NCBI GenBank assembly: GCA_015227615.1
Contig: JAALGZ010000059.1
Location: forward strand, 102,050-166,049
DNA: 64,000 bases
Source: Labyrinthula sp. Ha
Lineage: Eukaryota > Sar > Bigyra > Labyrinthulida > Labyrinthulaceae
Direction of reading: 5' to 3'
Below, piece by piece: positions 51,442 to 62,353 of the stretch (position 1 is the first letter of the stretch; every line of letters starts with the position of its first letter). The notes below the pieces were generated by a model that made no database searches, was not told where the DNA came from, and saw only the letters and a list, made by a program, of their open reading frames with translations. The position numbers and the translations under genes were made by a program.

Positions 51442-51850
51442 TTGAAAGTGGTATATCCTAATGGATGGGAGTGGGAAAACGTGATTACGTCGCGGTTTGA
51501 GGTAAGGAAAGTGGACTTTGCACGAGTCGAGTATGATTTGGATGGCAAGCTGGTAGAAGTTGGTTGGAATATACATCAGGCGCTATTGCTGAAAAATTTG
51601 GTGATGCACTTTGGATTTGCTAAATAAGAAATGATTTGAAAGTATATTCCTGGACCCAATGGCCAAAAGACATACAATAAGCTCCAATCATGGATAAACA
51701 TGCAAGCTATTGGTGACTATACTTATATTCGGTTGAATTTGAATGGTGTTAGAAAGAAGAACATTAAATGGTTGGGAGAGAAATATAGAATAGAAAGGAT
51801 AATTAACAATACTGCGGAATTGATTTTGCAAAAGTGGTGGACGCGATAGA
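51442..51850 (+). pseudogene. gypsyA2 Myb/SANT-like region
   Basis: Counterpart of 11817-11488, in broken frames: ALLLKNLVMHFGFAK, then a stop, then KLQSWINMQAIGDYTYIRLN. Confidence 0.45.
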
Positions 51851-52006
51851 AAATTTTTGGTATGCATGAGAGTTTGAGTATCAAAATAAATTTGAATGTG
51901 CCAGTAGAAGTTTATGAATGGAACAATTTGGATCATATGAAAGCGAGATTAAGGATGGTGGTAAAAATGTTAAAAAAAGAAAGAGAAGTGTAGAATATAC
52001 CCTTAA

Positions 52007-52834
52007 TTGAGTAGTGATTCTACTGTGGAGCTAGAGATGTTAAGAACGCGATTTTGTGATCTGATGAAACAGAGGAGCTTGATAACGGAGGATATGGAGA
52101 AACTTCATAGAATATACGAATTGATAAGGATGGGACAGATAGTAATGGAAGATAAGCCATGTCGAGTAGCTGGAATACGAATTGGAGCTGGGGTATGTAG
52201 TAATGCAATCATTTTGGAAATAGGGAGGGTAAGAGTTTCTAAATGGATAGTATCTGCAGGTTCGGTGAGCATTAAGAGGGATGTGTTTGAATTATTGAAT
52301 GATTACAAAGTGGCAGCTTTTGATGCAATTATGCTAGATCCGCCATATTAGTTTTGTAAAGGGAATTCTATAAGGTGTCCGGCGGATAACGTCAATCAAG
52401 TGGAAAATAGAAAATTCTTAGAGTTGAATTTTTATAGGGCAGCAAGGAACACGTTGATTTTTATTTGGACATTTTGGGGCAAGAGAGACATCATATTCCA
52501 ATGTTTGGAGAAATGGCGGTTGAAATATATAAATCATGTGCTATGGACGAAGACTAAGCGTAATGGGAAAGTGCATTATACGTTAGCAAATGTGGCATTG
52601 CAGGGTATAAAAGAGTTGTTAATGGGTGTAAAAGGTGAGTTATCGGTGAATTTGGAGAAAGGTAACTTTGGTAAAGAAATTTCATTGGCTCCTAGTACAT
52701 GGAATTGTAGAAAGCCGAAAGAAATATATGAGCTGATTGAGGGGTGTTTCAATGCCAAAGTACAATATTTAGCTCTATTTTGCAGGAAAAACATTTTGCG
52801 GAAAGGATGGATACCAGTAGGAGATGAATTATAA
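52007..52834 (+). pseudogene. gypsyA2 MT-A70-type adenine methyltransferase (one stop)
   Basis: Two segments, 52007-52351 and 52400-52834, in the same frame, separated only by TAG right after DPPY (52346-52351 region). The domain otherwise runs complete: AAFDAIMLDPPY, LIFIWTFWGK, VLWTKTKRNGK, a decayed E-L-L-x-G-x-K-G block (IKELLMGVKGEL), RKPKEIYELIEGCF and RKGWIPVGDEL. Apart from one codon this is a recognisable full-length MT-A70 domain, indicating that it was long maintained in the gypsyA lineage. Confidence 0.78.
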
Positions 52835-52902
52835 TGTACTTGAAATAAGCATGATGTGATAAATTGAGATAGAATTGAAAGTTGATTTGATTTGATTTGA
52901 AA

Positions 52903-53112
52903 TTTGAACTTGGAGCTTGAGAATCTATATTGAACTTGGACCTTCAAAATTTGTATTGAACTTGCTCCTTGAAAATTTGTATTGAACTTGGAACTTTGAA
53001 AAATTTTGTCGAAGTTTGGAACTTAAGGATTTGTGTTTGAATACGGAGTTCGAAGAGTTATGTTAAACTTGGGATTTGAAGAATGGAATTTGTTTAACTT
53101 GAAACTGGAGAG
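52903..53112 (+). repeat. Imperfect tandem repeat in gypsyA2 3' untranslated region
   Basis: Units around ttgaacttggaccttcaaaa with 25-32 bp spacing, matching 10220-10430 inverted. Confidence 0.65.
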
Positions 53113-53255
53113 TTGGTGTTAGGATTATTTGCTGTGCAAGTGAATTATTGTGGGGTTTTTATGTTGGGGAAACTGTTTGTGGTGAGATTGGAGATGATAG
53201 GAAGAAAGGAAGACTGAGATAAGAATGAAAATGATACTTTGTTAAGAGGCAGTGT

Positions 53256-53548
53256 TGTGGATAAATTTGTATATTTGAATTGAACTGAAATAGTGACCTG
53301 GGATTAGCAAAGTGCTCATTTCAATGGGTACCTTATAATTAAAATTACATTGGGGTAATGCTATATTGTAAAAGTAGGGACGCAAAAAAAAAAAGGAATC
53401 TTAAAATGCGACCGTTGTACGAATTAAGAACAAAGAACTTGTGAATAAATTCTGAATTTGAATTGAAAGCAAGTTTCCCTTGTTTTATGCGCAGTAGAAG
53501 GAGCCGAGATCATATTTACTGCTGATTTTTTTTTATAATAACCGAATA
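53256..53548 (+). repeat. gypsyA2 3' LTR
   Basis: Near-identical to the gypsyA1 3' LTR (about 98% by eye), including the poly-T next to ctgctg, whereas the 5' LTRs and the coding bodies of A1 and A2 are more diverged. Confidence 0.85.
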
Positions 53549-53586
53549 CTGGAGAAAGATTAGGGACAAAGCAAAAAAAGGAAATA

Positions 53587-55709
53587 ATGAAAAAAGCATT
53601 TAAAGCTTACCAAATTCAGAAGAAGAGAATAGTTCAGGGCACTGGGCAAGTTTTGTCTCACTTGTTAAGGAAATATAAAAAAAAGTTTCTGGAACTGAAA
53701 TGAGACCAAAATTTCAACCTCGCATCAAGCTGGATGGTGATTTTAAGAATTTAGTAATGCAAAGTACAATATTTTCTGACAAAAGTCTGTTTATAAAAGA
53801 TATAGTAGAGGATACCTATACTTCATTATTAATAGCAATGCCACGACGTTGGGGAAAAACTGTAAACCTTGATATGCTGAAGAGATTTCTAGAAATACAA
53901 GTTGACAGTAAGGGTGAACCAATAAGTGAAAAAGAGAGTGATAATTATAAGCTGTTTGCCGGTGGTCAAATTGATGCTGGTATTCGTGGAAAAAGAGAAA
54001 TCTTTCCTTTAAATATAGCGAAAACAAAACTATTTGGGGTAACTGATTCCTTAACTATACAAGGAACGTATCCAGTCATACATGCTGATTTCAAAAACTG
54101 TAAAGCTGGAGACTATAATTCCATCAAAGGATTGATTAGAACAGATTTGAGTGAAATCTTTAGCCAACATTCATATCTCCAAAATAGTACTAAACTCAAA
54201 CCACAACAGCGTAAATTAATAAGGAAATATATAGAGGAAAGTGAAGATGTGCAAATAGCAAGGGGTTTAAAAGTTTTAAGTGAAATGCTCTTTTGTCATT
54301 ATGATAAGAAAGTTTGGATATTGATAGATGAATATGATGCTGTAGCTAATATCGCATATAGGGAGTTTGATGCAGATAATCTTGACAAAACAATCAAGTT
54401 ATTTTCAGGTATCTATGAGACTGCTCTAAAGAGTAATTGTTACTTAGAAAAGGGAGTACTAACAGGAGTTCAATATATTACGCAAAGCGGTATGCTATCT
54501 GGACTAAACAACCTTCGTAAAATTAATTTTACTAGTGCTAAATATGGGCAACATTATGGCCTTGAGCAAACTGAGGTTGAGTTATTCTTTGAGCATTTTG
54601 AAGTACCTAAAAAACTTCGTGACAAGGCTAAACTTTGGTACAATGGATATAAAATTAAGAAATATTGTCCACAAAATAAAGAAGTGCATTTAAAGGAAAT
54701 AGTTGGTAAATATAATATCTGGTCAATCGTTAGTTATTTAACAGAAGGTGAGTTTACTGAGTTTAAGTCTTATTGGGAAGAAAGCGGAAGTATAAATTTT
54801 ATTGATGTCCTATTTGCCAACCCAGAAGTTAGAGAACAAATGGAAAAGCTGATAAATGGTGAGAGCATTTACTTAGAAAGAAAAGATGACTTTTCGGTAT
54901 CTGACTTTGAAATTCTTAAGAATATAACCGGTGGTAATAAAAAAATCAGTTTAGTTGGTTTAAACTTATTATTTTCTTACTTATTTATAGGTGGATATTT
55001 AACAATAGATGGCAAAAAGAAAGATTGCTATGAGTTACCTAATATGGAAATTAAATATGAAATGAGAAACAAAATAATAGACTACTATCGAGACATTTAC
55101 AGAATAGATTCTAAGAATTTTGAAACCTTAATTGACATCGTGCGAAGTATAATTGATACAAAAGAATATAATCAAAATAATATTAGAGCACTATTCAAAA
55201 ATTTCTATAATCAATTTAAAGAAATGATCAAAGGAGTTAAACTAGTTGATGATCACAATAATGAGGGTGTGTTTACTAATGAGGATGTAGTACATTCACT
55301 ATTAAATTATATAGTATTGCAAACGCAACATTCCACATTTGGCAGTGAAATTTATACTAATAAACTAGATTCAGGTAAAAAAGGTAGAGCTGATATAAAA
55401 CTTACCAATGGTGATGTAGGTATAATAATAGAAGTAAAATGTGTATCAGTACCAACTACTGACGATGGACACATGAAAGACGCTATAAAACAAGCAATAA
55501 GTTATGGAAATTTATTAAATACTAGAAACAAAATATTTGTTGCTATAAATGTAGAGAAAAAAGCAGCGAAACCTGAAAAAAGATCCATAGAACTTTTATG
55601 TGCCTCATATATGTTCAATGAGAAAGATATTTTTGGAATAGATGTATTGGGAAATGAAAATATGTTTAATGTCAGTAGTGATTTTTTTGGACAGCTTCTA
55701 TTAACCTAA
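53587..55709 (+). pseudogene. AAA-ATPase-like / PD-(D/E)XK nuclease, copy 4 (N-terminal frameshift, mosaic)
   Basis: The shared ATG at 53587 leads into MKKAFKAYQIQKKRIVQGTG, but one base is missing in an A-run at about 53675, closing the frame within 38 codons. From ATG 53700 a 669-aa frame covers the whole ATPase and nuclease (MPRRWGKT, WILIDEYD, GRAD, EVK all intact), so an internal start could still give a nearly complete protein. The N-terminal half matches copy 1 at diagnostic sites (SEKESDN, QIDAGIRG). From about 54790 to the end it is almost identical to copy 2, including the extra T that alters the C-terminus: a gene-conversion mosaic. Confidence 0.8.
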
Positions 55710-55823
55710 CGTAGTAGGATGTTGCTAAGTGCTCAAAGTTGTAAATATTTCCTTGATTCTTCTGACTTAAGTACTTAACTAGACTGCTTAAGAATATAGC
55801 TCTTAGTCTCACTTCTTGCTTCC
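55710..55823. repeat. Outer TIR remnant, right end of Element 2 (truncated)
   Basis: Matches 29716-29829, then stops at cttgcttcc and changes to attta, lacking the ttaagtctgccctg end. Confidence 0.6.
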
Positions 55824-55843
55824 ATTTATTCTTCCTAAAAAAT

Positions 55844-56024
55844 AAATAGTTAGACAATGGGAAAACGTCTTAGAGATTTTTCATAGTTTTACTCTTTTTG
55901 ACTCTGGGTCAGTGAAAGGAAAAGTGTTCCAGTTTAAGGAAAAAGAAAGCACGTGGAAGGAGATACAGTCACTTTTGGACCCCTATGCTGAAAACTCGCT
56001 GTATTTTAAAACGTTGGTCACTAG
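55844..56024 (+). pseudogene. Unknown gene fragment, mirror copy
   Basis: Same frame as 40363-40183 minus (QWENVLEIFHSFTLFDSG). Interrupted by gypsyC2 at CTAG (56021-56024). Confidence 0.45.
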
Positions 56025-56310
56025 TGTATCGTTATAAGCTTCTGCATTATTGATTATTAGTATAAATTAGTTAGATATATGATTGGTTAGTAGAAGTGAT
56101 CTGATTGGAGGAATAGAATGACTAAAAAAGGCACAGTCAGAATCCAACAGAATCAAGAAGGAAAAAGAAAATACAACATAAGATTTAAGTTTACGAGTCA
56201 GACTTTGTAGAAGGAACTAATAACTGAAGACAAGCTTGGTTAAAGAATAGGAGACTGATATTCACGTGAAGCCTATCTAGTCGAAGAGAATAAATCCCGA
56301 TTTAGATCTA
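56025..56310 (+). repeat. gypsyC2 5' LTR
   Basis: Starts TGTATCG after CTAG; ends AGATCTA, overlapping the palindrome tattgaaatttcaata (56309-56324). Confidence 0.9.
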
Positions 56311-56350
56311 TTGAAATTTCAATACGAGAGGCGTATACAAGGAAATTAGA

Positions 56351-57070
56351 ATGCCGTTATCTAGAGAACAGAGGGTGGCAAATAGAGAGAAGAAAAGCGA
56401 GCTAGAGGAGAAGGAAGCAGAGAGGATAAGAAGAGAGCAGGAGAATGAGGATGAAAATGAGGAGCTCTTCGGAGCTGACTCATCGTCGGAAGGAAGTGCT
56501 GAAGGAGAAGAAGGTCGGACTGACGAATTGAGTGACGAGAAGCGCGCCGCACTGCGCAAGTCACTTAATTTACCGTCAGCCGACGAGGCGGAAGATTCAG
56601 CGGAAGATAGCGAGGCGGAGAACAACAGCCAAGAAGTCGCCCAAGTAGCGGCGGCTGGGAAGACGAAGAACAAGGCTAACCGCGTCGTGACAGGAGCGCC
56701 GGGTCAGGATGACCCCAAGCCAGACGCGGTAGCTGAAGCGATGCTTGGATCCGAATCAGAGAGCGAGGCGGAGAATTTGCCCGCCGGAGCGGAGGATGAG
56801 GCGGAAAGTTCAGCCGCCAGGGTGGAGAATGAAGCGGAAAGTGAAGTTGCCGCCATAGAAGATCAGGCGGAAAGAATATCCGCCGCCGCCGAAAAGGAGG
56901 CGGATGTTCTAGATTTGACGCAACCTATGACAGCGACGCAGGAGGTCGAGCCGGCATCGCCGACCGCGGCGCTAGAAGATGAAGCCGCCTCAAGTGATGG
57001 GGCGCTTAATATTGATGAGTCGACTAACCTCGAGCGGGTAATTGCGAAAGGTCGGAGTAAGAATGTTTAG
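56351..57070 (+). CDS. gypsyC2 gag N-terminal acidic region, 11 codons shorter
   Basis: 239 aa; identical to 39856-39104 except for an in-frame 33-bp deletion (residues LAAQAGAEAEN of the other copy) between repeats of the motif EAEN. Slippage or recombination between the repeated units explains it. Confidence 0.7.
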   Translation: MPLSREQRVANREKKSELEEKEAERIRREQENEDENEELFGADSSSEGSAEGEEGRTDELSDEKRAALRKSLNLPSADEAEDSAEDSEAENNSQEVAQVAAAGKTKNKANRVVTGAPGQDDPKPDAVAEAMLGSESESEAENLPAGAEDEAESSAARVENEAESEVAAIEDQAERISAAAEKEADVLDLTQPMTATQEVEPASPTAALEDEAASSDGALNIDESTNLERVIAKGRSKNV

Positions 57071-58018
57071 GCGGAGGCGGTAAATTTAACTTCCCCGCCA
57101 TCGACGAGAAAATCAAAGAAGAAGGCGGCGCCGCAAACACCTAAAAAGAAGAGGATAACCCGAAAGCAATGTGAGTTCTATTTAAAGAAGCCACGTTGGT
57201 TTACCCCGAAGAAGTATGTGGTATGCGAGGAAGACCTTCGCGAAATGCAAGGTCGGATGAGAGGAAAAACGGCGGTGGAATTGCTGGAGGAAAAGAACAT
57301 CCACCAGTCTTCAAGATATCCGCTATTGTTAATGACCGCCCTGTCGGAAAGGGAGGCTGACGGAGTTCCTATAAGCGACAGGGTGGCGCATATGTTGGCG
57401 GCGGTGCCAAACTTCAGAGAAAGTCAAGAGATGTCTTTTGCGCAACTAGTAGCGCATCGGAAAAAGACCCCGCCGCAAGTACTTAAGCACAATATTCCGA
57501 CGTGGTTTTTCCGCTCGTCGGAGGGATTGATAACAACAGCGGTACAGTTTATGGCGGATAAGGGTATGGCGGTCGTAAGAGGCGGAATGCCCAAGCCAAA
57601 CTTATCGGCTAACGATGACCCGGACCGCCCAAGACGTGTCACCCTTTTCAAATGGGTAACCAAGGCGGAACCAGCCGCCGGGATAGTGATGAAGGCGCCG
57701 CAACGCAAGACAAGACCTTCAGAACATACCAGGACGGATGCGGAGAATAGACTGCAGAAGCGCATAAACACGCTAACGACGGCGAATGAGAGAATAAAGG
57801 CGCAGTCGCTAGCAGCGGAGTCGCTGCTCAGTGACCGCAACTCTGTAATTATGAAGAAGGCAGTAGATGAGGAGCGGGAGAGAAATAAGGCAGAAATGAA
57901 AAGGATGGCAAAAGAGCTGAAGGAAATGAAATCTCTTAACCGCGCGCAAGCGGGAAAGCTGAAAGAGTTTCAAAGAGCGGCTGACGAGCAGAGTAGAGCC
58001 TTTGTACCGATTCCTTAG
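57071..58018 (+). CDS. gypsyC2 gag middle region
   Basis: Identical in translation to 39103-38156. Basic start, coiled-coil-like end, closing at TAG 58016-58018. Confidence 0.65.
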   Translation, partial: AEAVNLTSPPSTRKSKKKAAPQTPKKKRITRKQCEFYLKKPRWFTPKKYVVCEEDLREMQGRMRGKTAVELLEEKNIHQSSRYPLLLMTALSEREADGVPISDRVAHMLAAVPNFRESQEMSFAQLVAHRKKTPPQVLKHNIPTWFFRSSEGLITTAVQFMADKGMAVVRGGMPKPNLSANDDPDRPRRVTLFKWVTKAEPAAGIVMKAPQRKTRPSEHTRTDAENRLQKRINTLTTANERIKAQSLAAESLLSDRNSVIMKKAVDEERERNKAEMKRMAKELKEMKSLNRAQAGKLKEFQRAADEQSRAFVPIP

Positions 58019-59530
58019 ACACCGCCAACACCTAAGTCAACGCCGGCTCACGGAAGAACCCTTTCCGACTTCGCGGAAACGAGGTCGCTGGCGGAAGCAA
58101 CGCAGGAGAGTGTTTTTACCTTGTCGGCAAGGGTGCACGGAATGGAGACGCTGCTAGCAAAGTTAACAGAAGCAACCACTCAGGCGCTGAAAGGGCCGAA
58201 GCTAACGGATGAAGCGGCTGAAATTCAGAAACAGAGGGCGGAAGACGCGCGCCGCGATCGGGCGTGGAGATCCTACGGCGGAAAATTTAAAACATTAAAA
58301 GCACTAAAGGTAAAAGATATCCGCGCCATGTTAGATATGCGCGAGGCTTACCTGGACGTATACGGAAAAGAAAAGGAGCCGAATCTATGGATCCATGTCG
58401 ACCCTGAACTCAAACAGAGCCTCTACAACGCAGGAGTGACGAAGGAGGGATTTGTTGAATATCTCCGCAAGTATATGTCGGAACATGAGGCATATGAAGG
58501 GGAAGACACTCTCCGCACGATCGCGGAAAAGGTGACTTGGCCGAGTGAGGGCCCATTCCTTGAGCGTTTAAACACTTACATGAGCAGCGCCACGGGATGT
58601 ATAAAATGGAAGCAGCTGAAGGAAAATGCGCAAAAATATGAAGTATTAAAAGCGCTTAATAAGCGGCTTCTGACGGAATTGCAGATGAGGGAGGCCCGCC
58701 TGAAGGTGAAACTGGATGCGCCAAAGTCCAAGTTCGGCGATTCCCTTAACAGATTTAAGGAACTCATTAAGTCGGTCTATGAGCGGAGAATGGACACCAC
58801 GGATGAAGTGGACATTTCACCGCCCGAGCCGACAGTGGCGGCGCCACGAGAGTCGGAAGTGCGAAGAACTCAGCAAAGGACACACAGAAGCGGAAGGAAG
58901 AAAAGAAGACACTCCATATTGTCTGAAAGAGAAGGAGATAGAAGCGGCAACAAATATTACCGCCGTAAGTCTCGTTCCCCCAGCCCTCGCGGATATAGAA
59001 GAAGTACGAATAGAGGAGGATACTATCCGTATAAAAATAGGGGCGGTTATGAAAACAGACGTTATGAGAGAAGGGAGGATAAAAAGCCGAAGCAGCGCAA
59101 TTCATTTTTAGCGCTTCCGGCGCCGGGGGACGAATACGAGAAACGTAACCCGACCAGACGGATTAATGTATCGGTAAGAAGAGCGGAAAGGAAGAACGTC
59201 ACCGTCCACCATATCAAATCTAGAGATCGCATTTCCGACGCGATCCTAGATAGTGGTGCGGATGAAAGCGTGGCCTCACTTCACAAGCATGCATGGATGA
59301 TGGATGTTGTAGAGGATGTAAAGGAGAGGATCACGTTAGCCGACGGAACAACGGATCTTCGTATAGCTAAAGTAGGTTATACTGATCTCGAGTTACGTAT
59401 CGGCGGCGTTTGGAAGTGTGACTTCCGCAGGATGAAGGTGTTCCTTGTAGAAGATAGAAAATGGAAGGAACTGCTGGTCGGTGCTCCCGCGCTGGAAAAA
59501 GCGGGATTGATGCCGCACCAAAATGCATAG
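58019..59530 (+). CDS. gypsyC2 capsid, Arg/Gly-rich region and protease
   Basis: Identical in translation to 38155-36644. Protease ILDSGADES is intact; the segment ends at TAG 59528-59530. Confidence 0.8.
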   Translation, partial: TPPTPKSTPAHGRTLSDFAETRSLAEATQESVFTLSARVHGMETLLAKLTEATTQALKGPKLTDEAAEIQKQRAEDARRDRAWRSYGGKFKTLKALKVKDIRAMLDMREAYLDVYGKEKEPNLWIHVDPELKQSLYNAGVTKEGFVEYLRKYMSEHEAYEGEDTLRTIAEKVTWPSEGPFLERLNTYMSSATGCIKWKQLKENAQKYEVLKALNKRLLTELQMREARLKVKLDAPKSKFGDSLNRFKELIKSVYERRMDTTDEVDISPPEPTVAAPRESEVRRTQQRTHRSGRKKRRHSILSEREGDRSGNKYYRRKSRSPSPRGYRRSTNRGGYYPYKNRGGYENRRYERREDKKPKQRNSFLALPAPGDEYEKRNPTRRINVSVRRAERKNVTVHHIKSRDRISDAILDSGADESVASLHKHAWMMDVVEDVKERITLADGTTDLRIAKVGYTDLELRIGGVWKCDFRRMKVFLVEDRKWKELLVGAPALEKAGLMPHQNA

Positions 59531-60856
59531 GAAGTCGGCAACGGGGCGGAAAGCGGTCCCGTGTGCCTGAAGGTTTGTCGAAGCTGCTTCGCCGATAGCG
59601 CCGTAGTTATAAAAGCGCTGAGGTCGGAGGAGCTTCGACAACTTTCTGGAGTACATGAGATATTTGTAGTTGAGTTGAACTTAAATTTAATACTTGGTTC
59701 AATTTCTAACTTCGCGGAACATGAATATACTTTAGCTGAAATAATAAAAGTTATAGATGAAGGCGCAGAAGGAGAGCTGGCGGTAAAATCATATTTTGTC
59801 TTTACGAAAAATTTGAAGGCGCAGAAACTTAACCGCCAGAAGTCAAAGAATATACAATTTTTGACGGGGTTAAGGCTGCCTAGGCTGCGCATAGCGGCAA
59901 TGATTAGAAAATTAACGGGCGGTAAAATGGAAGTCTTTGGCGACGTTCCGTCAATCCGCGCAGCGTCGATTGATTTTAGCAGACGCTGCGATCCATAAAG
60001 ATGGAACGATGAACCGGTTACCAGATCACAATCAGCATCTCAATAATGATGTTTTCGCGCCGCCGTCGCAAGAATTAGCCTTTTGCCGCCTATGGATGTT
60101 GTGCCAATAGAAGGGGCAGAATTTAAGATGCCGGCGCCACGGCCGCTCGGGCCTGGTAAGGCGGAGTTTGTGAAGGAGAAGTTAGACGGAATGGTTGAGA
60201 AGGGCATGGCAAAGAAGATCCGACAAGCGATTTATGGGTCGGTCGTCTTTGCGGTACCTAAGAAAAATAATACTTGGCGCATGGTGTTGGACCTGGTTGC
60301 AGTGAACAAGGTATTGCATAGGGATGTCAATATACTTCCTATACTTGAGACACAACTGGTCAACACAGCGCCCGCCCGCTTTTGCGGATGTTTAGATGTT
60401 GTGAGCGGGTTTGACCAGTTAGCAATTACTGACCGTGCGAAGAAGTACTTCAATCTTATGACGACATATGGCGTATTTCAATTGCAGTTCGCGCCAATGG
60501 GATATCATTCGACGCCGGTATTCTTTCACCAGCGCATGGTGGATCATATTGCGGCGGAAAATTATAATAAAGAAGGCAACGGAATCGTTCAATGGATTGA
60601 CGATACGTTAATACACACAAAAGATTTTAAGCGCTACATCAGAATATTAGAAGATGCGTTGCGCAACCTGCGGAAATGGAAGGTTAGAATTAGCCCGACG
60701 AAATCAATACTATTTACGACGGGTATTGAGTATTGCGGGCGGATTTTACAAAACGGCGGATGGAATTTTTCGAAGAAGTATTATGAAAAGATTTTACTTG
60801 TTCCAAAGCCTGAGTTTGTATATGAGTTAGCGAAACTCTTGCACTTGGCGCAGTGA
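59531..60856 (+). pseudogene. gypsyC2 reverse transcriptase, broken by a divergent patch
   Basis: Frames 59561-59998 and 60083-60856 correspond to gypsyC1 36613-35132. Between 59988 and about 60076, ~272 bp of the other copy are replaced by ~86 bp that create stops and remove about 62 codons N-terminal to the RT core. The RT motifs themselves (CLDVVSGFDQL, APMGYHSTPVFF, WIDDTLI) are intact downstream. Confidence 0.8.
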
Positions 60857-62353
60857 TTGACGTCGGCAGTTCCCGAGATGGCGGAACTTCGAGATAAAAT
60901 TATGTTGTTTTACCCAGAGATGAAAGGAAAGAAGAAAAAGCTTCTGAAGGAAAAGAAGCGAATTTTATGGAACGATGAATTGGAGAAGGCGTTTGAGCGC
61001 TTTAAACAAAGGTTGGCGGATGCTGCAAAGGCCCGCCTACAGCATTACAATCGGAACATGGATTTGATCCTAGTAACCGACGCGTCGGATAAATACCACA
61101 GCGCCATCCTATTCCAAGCGCGGCAGGAAGAGCGCGGAAAGGACTTGTTAAAAAAGACGGTTTATCCAATGATGTTTTTTAGCGGAAAATTTGACGCTAG
61201 TCAACTTGTATGGGGTATATGCCATAAGGAGCTATATCCTATAATTCGAACATTCAATAAACTTTCGTACTTATTGCCATTCCACCCGACAGCAGTGCAA
61301 GTATATACAGACCACCTTAACCTGAAGGCTATATTGCAAGGCGGCTCGAAGATAAATCATGGACATCTTAACCGCCTGCAACGCTGGATGGTAATCCTGC
61401 AGCATGTGTTGGTGGATATTCACCACGTTAACGGAGATAGTAATATTTTCGCAGACATGCTTACGAGGTGGGCGGCGCCGACGGAAGGTGACGTCGGGGC
61501 GGCGGTGCGCGTAATAAAGGTGCAGACGTGTGAGACGGAAAGAGAAATACCCGTCTTGCCGCGCGCAATGAAGCGCTTGAGAAGAGTGTCGGGAAAATGC
61601 CGACAGGAAAGCGACGATAAAGTGAAGGACTGGCTGCAGGAAGCGGTACTCAATGCTTTATCCATATATACGGAAAGAGACAATTCGTTGCTTGGTGATG
61701 AAGACCTATTCTTTAGAATCAAAAGAGATTTTGAAGATTGGACACCTGAGTTATTGCAACCGACAAAAAAGAGATGGATAGAAAGGTTGGATATGAGTAT
61801 CGCGCCTAAGTATTTTGTGCGACCAGCGCTAACAGGTTGTCGGCAAATTACTAGACGCATTATGCGGAGGCCGCTGCGAAAAGAAGGTACGCCAAACCTC
61901 ATGAAAGAAGTAGAGCGGCAAATTCGGAATGAATACTCTGAGAAGGAATGGAGACAGCTGACAGAGGATTATGCTACGTGGCCGACTGAAGTTCCGTCGG
62001 ATATTAGCGACACAGAAAAGGAGCGCTATATTGAGACGGATACTTATTCAACGTCGGAAGATGAAGACGACACGAATGCGAAGATAAGAAGCATAGCAGT
62101 AAGAGTTAACCATTTAAGGCCGAAACAACAGATGGATAAGAAGATTTATGCGTCGCTAAAGACACTTGATAAATATAGGGTATCGGTATTTAACCCATAT
62201 TTTGAAGGCGACTGGGCGCCGCTAACAGAAGCAGAAGTTATTGAGGCGCAGAAAAAGGAGATGATTACTAGGACCTCTAGGATTAAGAAGTTGTCGGTAA
62301 AATCATCTTACCGGCGTCGCTTCTGGAGCGCCAACTTGTTCACATACATTTAG
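60857..62353 (+). CDS. gypsyC2 RT thumb/RNase H and linker
   Basis: 498 aa identical to 35131-33635: VTDASDKYH, HKELYP, VYTDHLNL, NIFADMLTRW. Preceded by TGA (60854-60856). Confidence 0.82.
   Translation: MTSAVPEMAELRDKIMLFYPEMKGKKKKLLKEKKRILWNDELEKAFERFKQRLADAAKARLQHYNRNMDLILVTDASDKYHSAILFQARQEERGKDLLKKTVYPMMFFSGKFDASQLVWGICHKELYPIIRTFNKLSYLLPFHPTAVQVYTDHLNLKAILQGGSKINHGHLNRLQRWMVILQHVLVDIHHVNGDSNIFADMLTRWAAPTEGDVGAAVRVIKVQTCETEREIPVLPRAMKRLRRVSGKCRQESDDKVKDWLQEAVLNALSIYTERDNSLLGDEDLFFRIKRDFEDWTPELLQPTKKRWIERLDMSIAPKYFVRPALTGCRQITRRIMRRPLRKEGTPNLMKEVERQIRNEYSEKEWRQLTEDYATWPTEVPSDISDTEKERYIETDTYSTSEDEDDTNAKIRSIAVRVNHLRPKQQMDKKIYASLKTLDKYRVSVFNPYFEGDWAPLTEAEVIEAQKKEMITRTSRIKKLSVKSSYRRRFWSANLFTYI

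Larger units (their letters stand above)
46148..53548 (+). mobile_element. gypsyA2: Ty3/gypsy chromodomain element with MT-A70 gene (decayed)
   Basis: 7401 bp; LTRs 46148-46432 and 53256-53548. It is the same insertion as gypsyA1 (same place relative to inner TIR and AAA gene), copied with the host element. Coding is broken by many stops and frameshifts, but some domains are better kept than in gypsyA1, such as the gag ATG at 46461, the CVHC zinc ligands and DPPY in the methyltransferase. Confidence 0.85.
40384..55823. mobile_element. Element 2: inverted copy of the long-TIR AAA element, with gypsyA2 inside and trimmed ends
   Basis: Order: AAA copy 3 (minus), inner TIR, centre, inner TIR, gypsyA2, AAA copy 4 (plus), the reverse of Element 1 without gypsyB. 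Subtracting gypsyA2 leaves about 8.0 kb, close to the 7.9 kb of Element 1. Homology to the Element 1 ends stops at ggaagc/gcttcc on both sides, so the terminal ~21 bp (through CAGGGC) are missing. Both trimmed ends adjoin the same flank in mirror image. Confidence 0.7.
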
